DNA of 64,000 nucleotides from Clostridia bacterium (GCA_017550625.1 JAFZOL010000045.1:62001-126000); one strand, 5' to 3'. Shown: positions 16,238 to 25,569, counted from the first letter of the stretch. Numbers and translations are program-made. The notes: a model not told the origin generated them from the sequence alone.

Positions 16238-17536
16238 ATGTCTGAAACAACCGTGTCCCCGCTTCAGCGCGTCCCCTCCGTCGACCGGTTCCGCGGCTTC
16301 GTGATCTTTTGCATGATCATCTTCCAGTTCGCGGAAAAATTCCCGGCGCTCGGCGTCGTTTCAAGGCTCGCCGTGCACGCTCCGAAAGAAAACGGCATCT
16401 ATATCCTGCCGAACCTCACCCTCGCGGACCTCATCGCGCCCGCGTTCATCCTCGCCATCGGCCTCACCTACGTGCCCTCTCTGCAGCGGCGCATCGAAAA
16501 GAACGGCAAAAAAGAGGCCGTCCTGCATTTCGTCAAACGGTACCTGATGCTCATCGGCATCGGCATCACGATGGACGGCGTCAACGACATCATCGACGGC
16601 AAATTTGACGAGCCCCTGCCGCTGATGTTCATCGTGCTTTCGGTTCTCGTGCTGCTCGGCGGCCTCGCCGCCTTCATCCTGAAACTCGCGAAGGTCAAAA
16701 AGAGGGCGAAATACTACACGGTCCTCTCGTGGTACGTGGCGTTCGTGGGCGTCGTGGGCCTCGTCGTCGCCGCCGTGAACGCCGTGATGCTCGTCACCGG
16801 CAAAACGGACCGGTCGTTCGGCCACTGGGTGGTGCTGCACCACATCGGCTTCGCGGGCCTCATCGCCCTGCCGTTCGCCCTCATGAAGGGCGAGCGCGGC
16901 CACTGGCTGCGCCTTGTGTGCGGGTCGGTGATGTTCCTCCTCTACACCCTGTTCCACGAGGGCAACCTCGCGGGCGACCTCTTCAACTCCAACCGCGAGC
17001 TCATCGACGAGGTGGCGGACGGCGGCTTCATCGGCGGCTTCGCCTTCGGCTCGATGCTGATCCTCTATATGTTCTTCGCCGGGGAATTCCGCCGGCGCAA
17101 ACATAAATTCCTGCCGCCGGTCGCGCTCTGCGTGTTCGCCGCCGTCGTGGCGGGGGTGCTCGTCGGCGTGTTCAAGACCCTGCCCGCAGACACCCCGTGG
17201 CCCGGCGCGATCTCGGGCTTTCTGCCGATCAATAAGGGCAGCGAGAGCCCGTCCTACGTGCTGATCGCGGGCTTCATCTCGCTGTTCGCGTTCTATATCT
17301 TCGAGCTGTTCAACGGTCTGAAACTCAGCTTCGACCCCTTCGCGTGGTGGGGCAAGAACCCGATTTTGCTCTACTGCATCGAGTTCGCCGTGATCGGCGG
17401 CCTGAACGCCGCGCTCGAGGATACGTTCAAATCGATGTCCGCGCCCGTGGCGGCCGCCGTCGTGATCGTCGTGACGGTCGCGCTGACGGCGCTCGCGTAC
17501 CTGCTGCATAAGAAAAAGATCATCGTGAAGCTTTGA
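16238..17536 (+). CDS. Multi-TM acyltransferase-like membrane protein (DUF5009/YeiB/HGSNAT-like)
   Basis: Two in-frame starts exist. The ATG at 16238 is chosen because AAAGG lies nine bases upstream, whereas for the ATG at 16229 it is adjacent. The 432-residue protein begins RVPSVDRFRGFVIFCMII, the classic N-terminal signature of acyltransferase_3/DUF5009-type proteins, and has about 10-11 TM segments. HWVVLHHIGFAGLIALPF carries the paired histidines typical of the group. It may move acetyl groups across the membrane onto a sugar, which fits the adjacent deacetylase. It is followed by a bidirectional terminator. Confidence 0.75.
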   Translation: MSETTVSPLQRVPSVDRFRGFVIFCMIIFQFAEKFPALGVVSRLAVHAPKENGIYILPNLTLADLIAPAFILAIGLTYVPSLQRRIEKNGKKEAVLHFVKRYLMLIGIGITMDGVNDIIDGKFDEPLPLMFIVLSVLVLLGGLAAFILKLAKVKKRAKYYTVLSWYVAFVGVVGLVVAAVNAVMLVTGKTDRSFGHWVVLHHIGFAGLIALPFALMKGERGHWLRLVCGSVMFLLYTLFHEGNLAGDLFNSNRELIDEVADGGFIGGFAFGSMLILYMFFAGEFRRRKHKFLPPVALCVFAAVVAGVLVGVFKTLPADTPWPGAISGFLPINKGSESPSYVLIAGFISLFAFYIFELFNGLKLSFDPFAWWGKNPILLYCIEFAVIGGLNAALEDTFKSMSAPVAAAVVIVVTVALTALAYLLHKKKIIVKL

Positions 17537-17554
17537 ACCATCCGGTATCGACAA

Positions 17555-17590
17555 AAAGCGGGTCGCTCCTGTCGGAGCGGCCCGCTTTCT
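17555..17590. terminator. Bidirectional terminator between convergent genes
   Basis: AAAGCGGG and CGCTCC pair with GGAGCG and CCCGCTTT around a short loop, with A on the left and TTTCTT on the right. It separates the acyltransferase-like gene from the minus-strand lipoprotein gene. Confidence 0.85.
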
Positions 17591-17628
17591 TATCTGACCG
17601 AATGTATGCGCGGCGTGTCGGCGACCCC

Positions 17629-20600
17629 TTACAGCAGCGGCCTGATCACGCTGAGCAGGATGTTCGCGAAGCCGTCGCTGCGCATGTCCTTCGTGAGCTC
17701 AGAGCTCGCGAACGCCCGCGATTCCGCCGTGCCGCCGCTCATCAGGGCGGTCATGAGGCTCAATATGTTCGCGCCGCCCGCGACCGAGCCCACCGTCTTG
17801 CCGCCGGTGAAGAACAGCCAGAACACCAGCGCCTTGCCCGCGCCCGGATACGTCTCTTCGGCGCTCTTGATGGCGGGGGCGACTTCGGTGAGGTAGTTAT
17901 AGATGAAGTCGCTGAGCCCGAGCTGCTCCTTGGCGAACCGCAGATAGGCGGGGGTGTTCGCGGAGAACAGGATCTCTTTGAGCAGGAAGTCGTAAATGAC
18001 GGTCAGAATGTCGTTTTTGTTGATGCTCGCGGCGTTCACGCGCTGCCCCGTGCGGCCGTTCGCGGAGGTATAGCTCTCGGTCGTCCAGGCGTTCAGGTCG
18101 TCGTAAAGCGACGCTGCGGTAAAGCCGAGGCTCAGGTCCACGCCGAGCTTCTCTTTGAGGACCTTTTCGACGAGGCCGCAGACGAGATTGACGGGGTCGG
18201 TGTTCTCGAAGCGCAGGTCGAAGTCGATGACGCTGCGAAGGTCGAGATCATACACGGGCCTGATCGTCTCGAGCAGCACGTCGAGCGAATACAGCACGTT
18301 GTTCATCACGTCGCTGAGGCAGCCGCTGCGCAGGAACAGCAACAGCCCCGGCAGCAGGTTCATGAGCTCGCCGATCGGGTCGGTCTTCAATCTGTCTACC
18401 ATTTGGAACACGGCGTCGAGGACGTACGAAACGAGGGCCGTGCTGCTGCCGTTCAGGGCCGCGTTCGAGGGCGCGGCGACGCCGAGCGCCTCTAAGAGAG
18501 GGATGATCCCGGCGGTGTAGGCGTCGTAGCCCGGCAGCGAAATGAGATCAATTTCGGCGCCGCTCTCGCTCTCGAGCGGGACCGTGAAATTCCCGCCCAT
18601 CAGCAGATAGTCCGCGAGCGACTTTACCGGATAAATGAGGTCAAGCACGCCCTGCCTGAAGGCGGCGCGGTCGCCGTCTGCGAACGAGGCGCCGTAGCGG
18701 CCCCAGAAGCCGAGGTCGATGCCCGAGATCTCGCGCACGAGCGACGTCACCTTTTCGGGCAGGCCGACGCCGGAGAGGATCTCGGCGATCTTGGCGGAAA
18801 TCTTGTTCAGCGTGTCGGCCGAAACGATCATCCCCGCGATGCCGTCCACAAGCTCCGGCAGGCTGTCGGCCTTCACGCCGGCGATCTGCATGTCCGAGGC
18901 CGCGAGCAGCTCGTCCAAAAAGCCCGCGAGGTTGCGCACCATGTAATCGGCCTTCGCCGCGGTCCAGTAGTCCGTATAGAGGGCCGCGGCCTTGCCCGCT
19001 GCGGGCGTGAAGGACCGCCACGTAAGCCCCGCGGGGGCGGAATAGGTCTGCGGTAACAGCAGCTCCGTCACGGTCGCGATCGCGGCGTCCGGATCGGCGG
19101 CGAGACGGTCCAAAACCGTATACACGGCGTCGGGCAGCTCGGGCGCATCTTCGAGCAGCGAGAGCACTTTTTCGATCAGCTCCCGGTCGCCGAGCGCGCC
19201 GAAGAGATAGCGCATCATGAAGATCAGCACGTCCGCGCGGTTGCCCTCGATGCGCGGGGCCTGCCCGGCGGACCCGCCGGTATACACGCTGTCGGTGCGT
19301 TTCGAATCGTGCCACGTCAGCTCGCCGAGGGCGGCAAGGGTCGAAGCGTCGATGGGCGGCAGCGTGACGCCGAGCAGTTCGCCGACGGACCCCAAAAGCC
19401 CGTTGAGGGAACTGACGTCCAGCCCGAGGGCGTCGAGGTCCACGAGCTCGCCCACGTCCACGCGGATGGGCGCGGCGTTCTGATAGGCGTCGTTGAGCAC
19501 GCCGTCGCCCGCGATCGCGGCGGTGTAATAGGCGTTCGAGGTGAAGTTGATCTCAGTCTTCACCATCGACAAGAGCGGCTTCACGAGCCCCGCCTCCACG
19601 GCGTAGGCAAGGTGCGGCAGCACGCCCAGCAGGGTATAGAGCGGGGCGGCGAGGAGGGTATCGAGCAGCGCGTCCACGGGCGCCAAAAGCCCTTCCTCAA
19701 CAAATTGGCGCACGGTCGTAAAGCCGTTGCCGTCCGGCGGCGTGAGCCCGAACAGCTCGAAAACCGGGGCCAACGCGTTGTTGTAGCCGGGGTTCGGGTC
19801 GACGCGGAACACGAGCTCGATGCGGTTGACCGTGAGATCCAGCTTCACGGCGTTGCCGAGCACGTAGGCGTTGCCCGTGCCGACGCCGATGTCGCCGGTC
19901 CTGAGGCAGGGGATATTGCTCATGAGCGCCGTTAATAGAGGCTCAGCCCCGCCGAGCGCCGCGCACACCGCGTCCACGAAGCTTTCGCGGTCGGTCACGC
20001 CCCAATAAAGATCCAGCTTGCCGTTCTCGTCCAGCAGAACAGCGTCCTCCCACGCCGTGGTCAGGACGTCGGTTTCGGCGTCATAGGCCGAATGCGTGGC
20101 CGCGAGGCGCAGCTTCTCCTTTGCCTCGGCGTATTGATCCGGCAAAAAGTCGGCGAGGGTCGAGGGGAAGATATAAAAATCGATGGCGGTCAGCGCCTTT
20201 TCGATGTCGTCCAAACTGATCTGCGAAATGACGTTCGCCTTCGTGACCACCGGCATGCCCGTGGGCACGTCCGGGATCTCCAACTCGTCGGGGATCGTGA
20301 CCCACACCTTCTGGAACTCCCGCTCCACCATAGGCATCAGCATCTGCACGATCATGTTCACGGTCGCGTCCGAAAACACCTTTTCGAACACTTTGTCGAC
20401 AAACTTATCAATATCCAGCCCCAGCGCGCGCTGCGTCCCGGGCGAGGTGACCGCGGCGTCGAGCAGGGCGATGAGCGTTTCGGCCTTCTCGTCGTCCACC
20501 ACGTAGTCCTTGTCGCGCAGCTTATCGGTCGCGGCGGGCGCGCGCACGATGTCAGCAATTTCGGTGGGCGTGTAGCCGCTGATGTCCGCCTTCACCGCGG

Positions 20601-20742
20601 GCTTCGCCGTGTCGGTCCCCGCCGGCACGGCCCCTGCCTCCGTCGTGGAGACGTCGCCGTCCGTTTTGTTCTTTCCGCAGGCGGTCAGCGCCGGCAGAAC
20701 GACGAGCAGCAGCGCCAGAAGAATGCAAAGTCCTTTTTTCAT
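17629..20742 (-). CDS. Large lipoprotein of unknown function (1037 residues)
   Basis: The protein starts with a lipoprotein signal peptide (LLLVVLPALTACGK, Cys near residue 22) and a Thr/Ala-rich spacer. It is therefore anchored outside the membrane. The rest is long and mainly alpha-helical, rich in Leu/Ala/Asp. Local helical-repeat-like pieces recur (LLxxLPxLxxxVxxG; GVDLSLGFTAASLYDDLNAW; SVIDFDLRFENTDP). I see no catalytic motif and no family I can name. A scaffold or binding role is possible but unproven. It is transcribed alone from a promoter at about 20.8 kb. Codon use matches the surrounding chromosome. Confidence 0.75.
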   Translation of the reverse strand: MKKGLCILLALLLVVLPALTACGKNKTDGDVSTTEAGAVPAGTDTAKPAVKADISGYTPTEIADIVRAPAATDKLRDKDYVVDDEKAETLIALLDAAVTSPGTQRALGLDIDKFVDKVFEKVFSDATVNMIVQMLMPMVEREFQKVWVTIPDELEIPDVPTGMPVVTKANVISQISLDDIEKALTAIDFYIFPSTLADFLPDQYAEAKEKLRLAATHSAYDAETDVLTTAWEDAVLLDENGKLDLYWGVTDRESFVDAVCAALGGAEPLLTALMSNIPCLRTGDIGVGTGNAYVLGNAVKLDLTVNRIELVFRVDPNPGYNNALAPVFELFGLTPPDGNGFTTVRQFVEEGLLAPVDALLDTLLAAPLYTLLGVLPHLAYAVEAGLVKPLLSMVKTEINFTSNAYYTAAIAGDGVLNDAYQNAAPIRVDVGELVDLDALGLDVSSLNGLLGSVGELLGVTLPPIDASTLAALGELTWHDSKRTDSVYTGGSAGQAPRIEGNRADVLIFMMRYLFGALGDRELIEKVLSLLEDAPELPDAVYTVLDRLAADPDAAIATVTELLLPQTYSAPAGLTWRSFTPAAGKAAALYTDYWTAAKADYMVRNLAGFLDELLAASDMQIAGVKADSLPELVDGIAGMIVSADTLNKISAKIAEILSGVGLPEKVTSLVREISGIDLGFWGRYGASFADGDRAAFRQGVLDLIYPVKSLADYLLMGGNFTVPLESESGAEIDLISLPGYDAYTAGIIPLLEALGVAAPSNAALNGSSTALVSYVLDAVFQMVDRLKTDPIGELMNLLPGLLLFLRSGCLSDVMNNVLYSLDVLLETIRPVYDLDLRSVIDFDLRFENTDPVNLVCGLVEKVLKEKLGVDLSLGFTAASLYDDLNAWTTESYTSANGRTGQRVNAASINKNDILTVIYDFLLKEILFSANTPAYLRFAKEQLGLSDFIYNYLTEVAPAIKSAEETYPGAGKALVFWLFFTGGKTVGSVAGGANILSLMTALMSGGTAESRAFASSELTKDMRSDGFANILLSVIRPLL

Positions 20743-20783
20743 AATTTTCCCTTCCGTTTCATTCGTTCGGTCCGTCTGCTCCC

Positions 20784-20813
20784 ATTATAAACAGACCGCC
20801 GCCTCCATTACAA
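20784..20813 (-). promoter_or_regulatory. Promoter of the 1037-residue lipoprotein gene
   Basis: Minus strand TTGTAA (20813-20808) and TATAAT (20789-20784), 18-base spacer, about 40 bases before the ATG. Confidence 0.7.
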
Positions 20814-20919
20814 GCGAAAAATCCTGTTTTGCCTGCATTATTTTTCTTTTTTTCGACAGATAAAAAGAAATCTGTATGAAATTCACCGCCGGACGCCGTT
20901 CGCGTGGACGGCCCGCATC

Positions 20920-20952
20920 AAAAAAAGACGCCGTTCCGACGGCGTCTTTTGG
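20920..20952 (-). terminator. Terminator of the GPH-type transporter gene
   Basis: GACGCCGT (20927-20934) pairs with ACGGCGTC (20939-20946) around four bases. Read leftward it ends in seven T. Confidence 0.85.
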
Positions 20953-20964
20953 AATGTTGAGGGG

Positions 20965-22467
20965 TCACGGCGACGTTTCTTCCGCGTCGAAGCCGTTGAC
21001 GTAATCCGTCACCATGCGGTTACGCTGCTCGGCGAGCTCGTAATACATCTGCGCGCGCTTTTTCTTCGTGATCGGCCAGAAGAGCTTCGGCACGATGCCG
21101 AGCGCCCCGGTGATCGTGGGCATGATGGCGCACAAAATGAACTCCCAGCGCTTCGTCTTTTCGCTCTGCGTGCCGATTTTCAGTCCCTGCACGTAGCCGA
21201 TCTTTTTCATGATGACGTTGAACACCGAGGCGCGCACCACGTTCTGGAGCTTCAAGACAAGGCTCTTCGCCACGCCCGTGGTCGCCTCCATCCGGTAGCC
21301 CGATTTCCATTCGCAGTAGTCCATCGCCTCGTTCCAGAGGTCGGCGTTGATCACCTTGTTCACGCCGAAGAGGAGCTTGGCGAAGATCTCGCGGAAGCCG
21401 TAAACGATCAGCATGGGCATGAGCTTTTTGTAGTTGTTGTTGATCATGCCCACGGTAAAGAAGATCACGCACAGCACGTCGCCATAGACGTCCGCGCCCA
21501 CCCACAGGAACTTGGACGAAAACCGCTTTCTCAGCGGCTGCACGAAGGCGTAGGAGACGCTGCCCACGGGCCCCGACACGAGGCCAGCCACCGCGAGGGC
21601 GGAGTTGATCATCGTGTTTGCCCCGTGCACGTCGATCCAATAGTCGCGCTCGTTCATGCCCACGGCGAAATGGCCGAAGAAATCCGAAAGCGCCATCAGA
21701 AACACGGGGTAGTTCTTCACGATCGCCAAAAAGCCCTGCTTGATGTCGGGCCGCTCGATCGTCTGCGGCACGCGCTCTTTCGACACGAGGAAGAACCAGA
21801 ACGTGAACCAGCACGACACGGTCGCCGTGCCCGCGCCCATGAACACGAAGATGGACCTCAGCGGCGCCTTCCAGCGTCCGGTGGTCACGAAGTCGTAAAG
21901 GATGCCGAGGATGAAGGTCGGCATATCCTCGCCCATGTAGCCCGTGAGCAGCTCCGCGAGCGTGATGAGCCGTACGCGCTCGTTCGGGTTCGGGGTAACC
22001 GTGCTCATGTAGCCGGCCCGCGCGATGTCGGTGAAGGTGCCGGCGGTCTCGGTGACCACGCCGAACACGAAAAAGAAGATGAGCTTCGGCACGTAGGTGC
22101 CCGCCGTGTTCGGGAACATATAGGGCAGAAACCAATAAAGGATGCCGAGCAGGCTCAGCGGGATCTGCATCAGGATGAGATAGGGCCTGAATTTGCCGAG
22201 GCGCGTGCGGGTGCCGTCCACGAGCGCCGAGATGAACACGTCGTTTATCACGTCCCACACGCCGGTGAAGAGGCCCACGATGGCCTGGATGCCGAAGTCG
22301 ATCTTCACCACGTCCCAGATGAATCTGTTCTTGTAGCCGTTGATGTTGAAGCAGTTCGACCAGTCGTTGAACAGATACGCCACGGTCTCTTTCGTGCCGA
22401 CGTAGTTATAGCTGCGGTATACGTTGCCGTTTGCCGCATCCGCCGCGCGTTTCCCGTTTTCGTCCAT
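20965..22467 (-). CDS. GPH/MelB-type MFS sugar-cation symporter-like protein
   Basis: The 500-residue protein has about 11-12 hydrophobic segments. The GPH-type signature after the first segments appears as TGVWDVINDVFISALVDGTR followed by TRLGKFRPYL, typical of glycoside-pentoside-hexuronide transporters. A long hydrophilic C-terminal tail (KKKRAQMYYELAEQRNRM) is cytoplasmic. It is likely a symporter for a glycoside. It stands alone between its own promoter and terminator, next to secreted protein genes of unknown role. Its N-terminus (DENGKRAADAANGNVYRSYN) is longer than usual. Confidence 0.78.
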   Translation of the reverse strand: MDENGKRAADAANGNVYRSYNYVGTKETVAYLFNDWSNCFNINGYKNRFIWDVVKIDFGIQAIVGLFTGVWDVINDVFISALVDGTRTRLGKFRPYLILMQIPLSLLGILYWFLPYMFPNTAGTYVPKLIFFFVFGVVTETAGTFTDIARAGYMSTVTPNPNERVRLITLAELLTGYMGEDMPTFILGILYDFVTTGRWKAPLRSIFVFMGAGTATVSCWFTFWFFLVSKERVPQTIERPDIKQGFLAIVKNYPVFLMALSDFFGHFAVGMNERDYWIDVHGANTMINSALAVAGLVSGPVGSVSYAFVQPLRKRFSSKFLWVGADVYGDVLCVIFFTVGMINNNYKKLMPMLIVYGFREIFAKLLFGVNKVINADLWNEAMDYCEWKSGYRMEATTGVAKSLVLKLQNVVRASVFNVIMKKIGYVQGLKIGTQSEKTKRWEFILCAIMPTITGALGIVPKLFWPITKKKRAQMYYELAEQRNRMVTDYVNGFDAEETSP

Positions 22468-22501
22468 CCCGGCCGCCTCCGTTCTTCGGATGTATATCCC
22501 G

Positions 22502-22530
22502 ATTATAGCAAAGCCCGCGCGCGATTACAA
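22502..22530 (-). promoter_or_regulatory. Promoter of the GPH-type transporter gene
   Basis: Minus strand TTGTAA (22530-22525) and TATAAT (22507-22502), 17-base spacer. Confidence 0.75.
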
Positions 22531-22570
22531 GCGGGGCGGGCAATTTTTCATAAGGTCCGGCGTTCCGGCG

Positions 22571-23464
22571 TCAGTTCGTAAGGCGCACGAACGAGAACAG
22601 CCTGAAAAAGAAGTCCCTGAGGGCGACGAAAAAGGCCACGACTTTCGCGAGCGGGATGAAGGGGCTGCCGAACGGCACGCCGACGTCCACGAGGTCGCCG
22701 GTGGAGGGGATGTCGTCGCCCGTGATGAGGCCTTCGCGCAGGTTGCGGGCGTACATCTCTTCCGCCGTGACGACCGTGAGCGTTCTCACGGCGAGCTCTT
22801 TGCCGTTCTGCCGCACGGCGACCGAGAGCGTCCCCGTTTCGGCGACGGCGTAGGCGCGTTCCTGCATCTCGCCGCCGGGCAGGGCGGCGGCCCGTTCGCC
22901 GTTTATGAAGATCTCGACGGGATACAGGCCGCTGTAACCGATCCGCACGGTATCGCCGACGGCGACGGTGCCGTCTTCGCGCGCGTAATCGCGCAGCAGC
23001 AGGGCGCTGTAAACGTCGATCCCGGCGTAGCCCTCGGGGGGACGGTAGTCGGTCCCGTCGTCAAAATACACGCGCCCGTTGGCGTGCCCCGCGGCGTCCA
23101 GCACGCTGCCGGGCAAAAGGGCGAACATCATGTCGTAGCCCGGCACGCTCCCGTCCGGCACGGGGCAGGTGAACGTCAGCGCAAGGCGGGTCAGAGTCAC
23201 GCCGTCGAAATAATACGGGATCTCAACGGCTTCGGCGGCATAAACGCCGCTTTCGGCCTGCCCGGCGGTGAACACCGTTTCGAATTTCGCTTCGTCCGTC
23301 AGACGGACGTATTTCGCCGGCGCCACGACGGTCGCGGTGAAGGTCTCGCCGTCGTCTTCGGTATAGAGGATCCACACTTCGTCCCCGGTTTCGGCGAAAG
23401 CGGCGGGCGCCGCCCCGGCGAGCAGCACGAGGGCGAGCAGGAGAGCAAGGGCTTTTTTCAACAT
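22571..23464 (-). CDS. Secreted protein with aromatic amphipathic C-terminal tail
   Basis: The open frame extends another 1 kb upstream, but that part is the reverse of the nucleoside hydrolase gene. The real start is the ATG at 23464, preceded by AAAGGACG and a good promoter. The 297-residue product has a signal peptide (MLKKALALLLALVLLAGAAP, cleaved near AFA-E). Beta-rich domains follow (ETFTATVVAPAKYVRL; LTLTFTCPVPDGSVPGYDMMF, similar to cohesin/cadherin-like strands). A spacer with DDIPSTGDLVDVG comes next. The protein ends in VVAFFVALRDFFFRLFSFV and LTN, a Phe-rich amphipathic helix like the tails at 28849 and 42696. Its function is unknown; it is probably surface-associated. Confidence 0.75.
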   Translation of the reverse strand: MLKKALALLLALVLLAGAAPAAFAETGDEVWILYTEDDGETFTATVVAPAKYVRLTDEAKFETVFTAGQAESGVYAAEAVEIPYYFDGVTLTRLALTFTCPVPDGSVPGYDMMFALLPGSVLDAAGHANGRVYFDDGTDYRPPEGYAGIDVYSALLLRDYAREDGTVAVGDTVRIGYSGLYPVEIFINGERAAALPGGEMQERAYAVAETGTLSVAVRQNGKELAVRTLTVVTAEEMYARNLREGLITGDDIPSTGDLVDVGVPFGSPFIPLAKVVAFFVALRDFFFRLFSFVRLTN

Positions 23465-23494
23465 AAACAACGTCCTTTCGTTGTCTTCTTTTAC

Positions 23495-23523
23495 ATTATA
23501 CCATCCGGCGCGGCCGGAATCAA
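23495..23523 (-). promoter_or_regulatory. Promoter of the secreted tail protein gene
   Basis: Minus strand TTGATT (23523-23518) and TATAAT (23500-23495), 17-base spacer. It fixes the gene start at 23464. Confidence 0.8.
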
Positions 23524-23577
23524 CGGGATTTTGCGAAAAACCGCGGGGCGGCGCAATTGCCCTTCTCCGAAACGGAC

Positions 23578-23605
23578 TTGCAAAATCTTCAGAATCGTGT
23601 ATACT
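23578..23605 (+). promoter_or_regulatory. Promoter of the nucleoside hydrolase operon
   Basis: TTGCAA (23578-23583) and TATACT (23600-23605), 16-base spacer. It is divergent from the promoter at 23495-23523. Confidence 0.7.
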
Positions 23606-23656
23606 GAAAGCAGGATCATTCGTCCCCGCGCGAAGGGCGCGGGAGGGGAGGCGGCC

Positions 23657-24592
23657 ATGTTTTTCGACGACCTGAAAGCGGGCAGGGAGAAGCCCGTCCC
23701 GCTCATCTTCGGCACCGACTGGTGGACCGACTGCGACGACGTCGCGGCCCTTCACATCCTGCTCAAGGCGCACAACTCCGGCCTCATTGACCTCAAAGCG
23801 ATCGGCGTGAACAGCGTGATGCGCCATTCCGCCCCGTCGGTGAAAGCCGTGTGCGAGGAACAGGGGCTCAGTCAGATCCCGATCGGCCTCGATTCCAAGG
23901 CAAAACGCAGGGGCGCGTTCTGCCTCTATCAGAAGACCCTCGCGTCTTATTACAAATCCGGCCTCACGAACGAAAGCTGCCCCGAGGCATATAAGCTCTA
24001 CCGCAAGGCCCTCGCCGAGGCGGACGACAAATGCGTGATCGTCGACGTCGGCTTTCCGCAGATCGTCGCGGAGCTGCTGCGCTCTGAGCCGGATGAAATA
24101 AGCGGCCTCGACGGGCTCCGGCTCACCGAAAGCAAGGTCCGCGAGATCGTGCTGATGGGCGGGCGCTGGGACAAGCAAGAGGGCAGGGAGTATAACTTTT
24201 TCGCCTACAAGCTGAACCGCGAGGCGGCGGCATATATCTGTGAGACCTGCCCCGTGCCGCTCACGTTTTTGGGGTACGAGGTCGGCAAGGATATCGTCAC
24301 CGGCGGCAAGGACGTCCCCGGCCTCGTCGGCGCCGCCTACGAAGCGCACCTGAGCCCCCGCGGCAGGCCGTCGTGGGACCCGATGACCGCGCTCTACGCC
24401 CTGACGGGCGACGCGGAAACGGCGGGCTACAAAAAGGTGTACGGGCAGGCGAGCGTCGACCCCGCGACGGGCAAAAACAGCTTCGTCCCCCGCGAGGGCG
24501 GCCCGCACGCCTATCTCGTGAAAGAAAAAGAAGACGCGTTTTATAAAGAGCAGATCGACGCGATCCTGCGCATGACGGAGGCAAAACGATGA
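23657..24592 (+). CDS. Nucleoside hydrolase (inosine/uridine-preferring family)-like
   Basis: The ATG at 23657 follows GGGAGG, and the longer open frame upstream overlaps the divergent promoter region. The 311-residue protein has the calcium-binding Asp cluster as GTDWWTDCDDVAALHIL (residues 19-35; the classic form is DTDPGIDDA), then IVLMGGRWD, YNFFAYKLNREAAAYI and SWDPMTALYAL near the C-terminus. These features fit IUNH-type ribohydrolases that split N-glycosidic bonds of nucleosides. The first motif deviates (WWTDC in place of PGID), so substrate preference may differ. It overlaps the next gene by four bases. Confidence 0.8.
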   Translation: MFFDDLKAGREKPVPLIFGTDWWTDCDDVAALHILLKAHNSGLIDLKAIGVNSVMRHSAPSVKAVCEEQGLSQIPIGLDSKAKRRGAFCLYQKTLASYYKSGLTNESCPEAYKLYRKALAEADDKCVIVDVGFPQIVAELLRSEPDEISGLDGLRLTESKVREIVLMGGRWDKQEGREYNFFAYKLNREAAAYICETCPVPLTFLGYEVGKDIVTGGKDVPGLVGAAYEAHLSPRGRPSWDPMTALYALTGDAETAGYKKVYGQASVDPATGKNSFVPREGGPHAYLVKEKEDAFYKEQIDAILRMTEAKR

Positions 24593-25002
24593 CGTTCAAA
24601 GAGGGCATGGGCTGGAAGGCCGCTTGCGACGAAAAAACCGGGCGCTGTTTTGCCGAATACGGCGGCCCGGGGGCGTATCACCTCTATGAGATCACGAAAG
24701 AGATTTTCGGGGATCTGCGTAACGGCATGACCGAGGGCGACGCCGCGACGCTCATCATCGAGGGGCGCCACCTCTATATGGACGTAAACGACCGCTGCGG
24801 CCCGCCCTATACCGTCGTGTTCGACGACGATTATGGGGCGCTGTGCCCGTGGGCAAACGTCGTGTCGTCCGGCAGGGTGTGGCCCGACGCCCTGACCGAC
24901 GCCGCGGTGGAGCTCTTTGAATCCGAAAAACAAAACCGCGCGCAGCGCAGAAAAAAGCGCGAAGCGCGCAAACAACAAACGGCCACGGAACAGAAAGGAT
25001 GA
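24589..25002 (+). CDS. Hypothetical protein with basic C-terminal tail
   Basis: This 137-residue protein starts within the end of the nucleoside hydrolase gene (ATGA overlap), so the two are translationally coupled. It has a compact N-terminal domain (HLYEITKEIFGDLRNGMTEG, LIIEGRHLYMDV, YTVVFDDDYGALCPWANVV). A strongly basic Gln/Lys/Arg tail (NRAQRRKKREARKQQ, about 113-128) may bind nucleic acid. There is no signal peptide or TM. I do not recognise the family. The start of the next gene overlaps its stop codon region. Confidence 0.65.
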   Translation: MTFKEGMGWKAACDEKTGRCFAEYGGPGAYHLYEITKEIFGDLRNGMTEGDAATLIIEGRHLYMDVNDRCGPPYTVVFDDDYGALCPWANVVSSGRVWPDALTDAAVELFESEKQNRAQRRKKREARKQQTATEQKG

Positions 25003-25007
25003 TCAAT

Positions 25008-25544
25008 ATGAAAGCAGACGGCGTGTATCTCGCGCCCTTGACGCCCGACGACCGCGAGCGGTTCATCCGCGACAATCAGGAGGCGTTCAACTACGGCGCG
25101 CTGGAGGAATTCGGCCTCAGAGACGACCATTTTGAAGAAGAGGGCGAGATCATCTCCCGCGAGACGATCGAGCGCTCCATCGACGGGGGCGAAGCCTACC
25201 GCATCCTGCGCGGCGGCGAAAAGGTCGGCGGCGTGATCGTGAAGGTCGACGGCGAAAGAGGCGACCTCGAGATCCTTTTCGTTTCGCCGAAGGTCCACAG
25301 CAGGGGCATCGGTTGCGCCGCGTGGCGCGCGGTCGAGCGGCTGTATCCCGACGTGAAGGTGTGGGAAACGGTGACGCCGTATTTCGAGAAGCGCAACATC
25401 CATTTCTACGTCAACCGCTGCGGCTTTCACATCGTGGAGTTTTATAACAGCCACCATCCCGATCCCAACGATCCCGACGCGGCCGGGGAGCCCGACGGGC
25501 AGTTCCCGGACGGCATGTTCCGCTTCGAGAAGAGAATGGAATGA
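25008..25544 (+). CDS. GNAT-family N-acetyltransferase
   Basis: The ATG at 25008 has AAAGGATGATCAAT before it. An alternative in-frame ATG at 24999 overlaps the previous stop codon and is too close to AAAGG. The 178-residue protein shows the GNAT core: LEILFVSPKVHSRGIGCAAW with the acetyl-CoA loop (usually Q/RxxGxG/A) near residues 92-101. ETVTPYFEKRNIHFYVNRCG and FHIVEFY complete the last strand. It is cytoplasmic, and the acceptor is unknown. It sits in the nucleoside hydrolase operon, with 25 bases to the next gene. Confidence 0.8.
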   Translation: MKADGVYLAPLTPDDRERFIRDNQEAFNYGALEEFGLRDDHFEEEGEIISRETIERSIDGGEAYRILRGGEKVGGVIVKVDGERGDLEILFVSPKVHSRGIGCAAWRAVERLYPDVKVWETVTPYFEKRNIHFYVNRCGFHIVEFYNSHHPDPNDPDAAGEPDGQFPDGMFRFEKRME

Positions 25545-25569
25545 TCCCGGACCTGAGGAGGATCCCGTT

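Noticed and set aside
17533-18495. Plus-strand open frame over the lipoprotein gene
   Set aside because: It is the reverse of a 1037-codon gene with a promoter and lipoprotein signal. Its Arg/His/Val-rich product looks like an antisense shadow.
22571-24508. Very long minus-strand open frame of 645 codons
   Set aside because: Its first about 345 codons are the reverse of the nucleoside hydrolase gene. A promoter, ribosome binding site and signal peptide place the true start at 23464.
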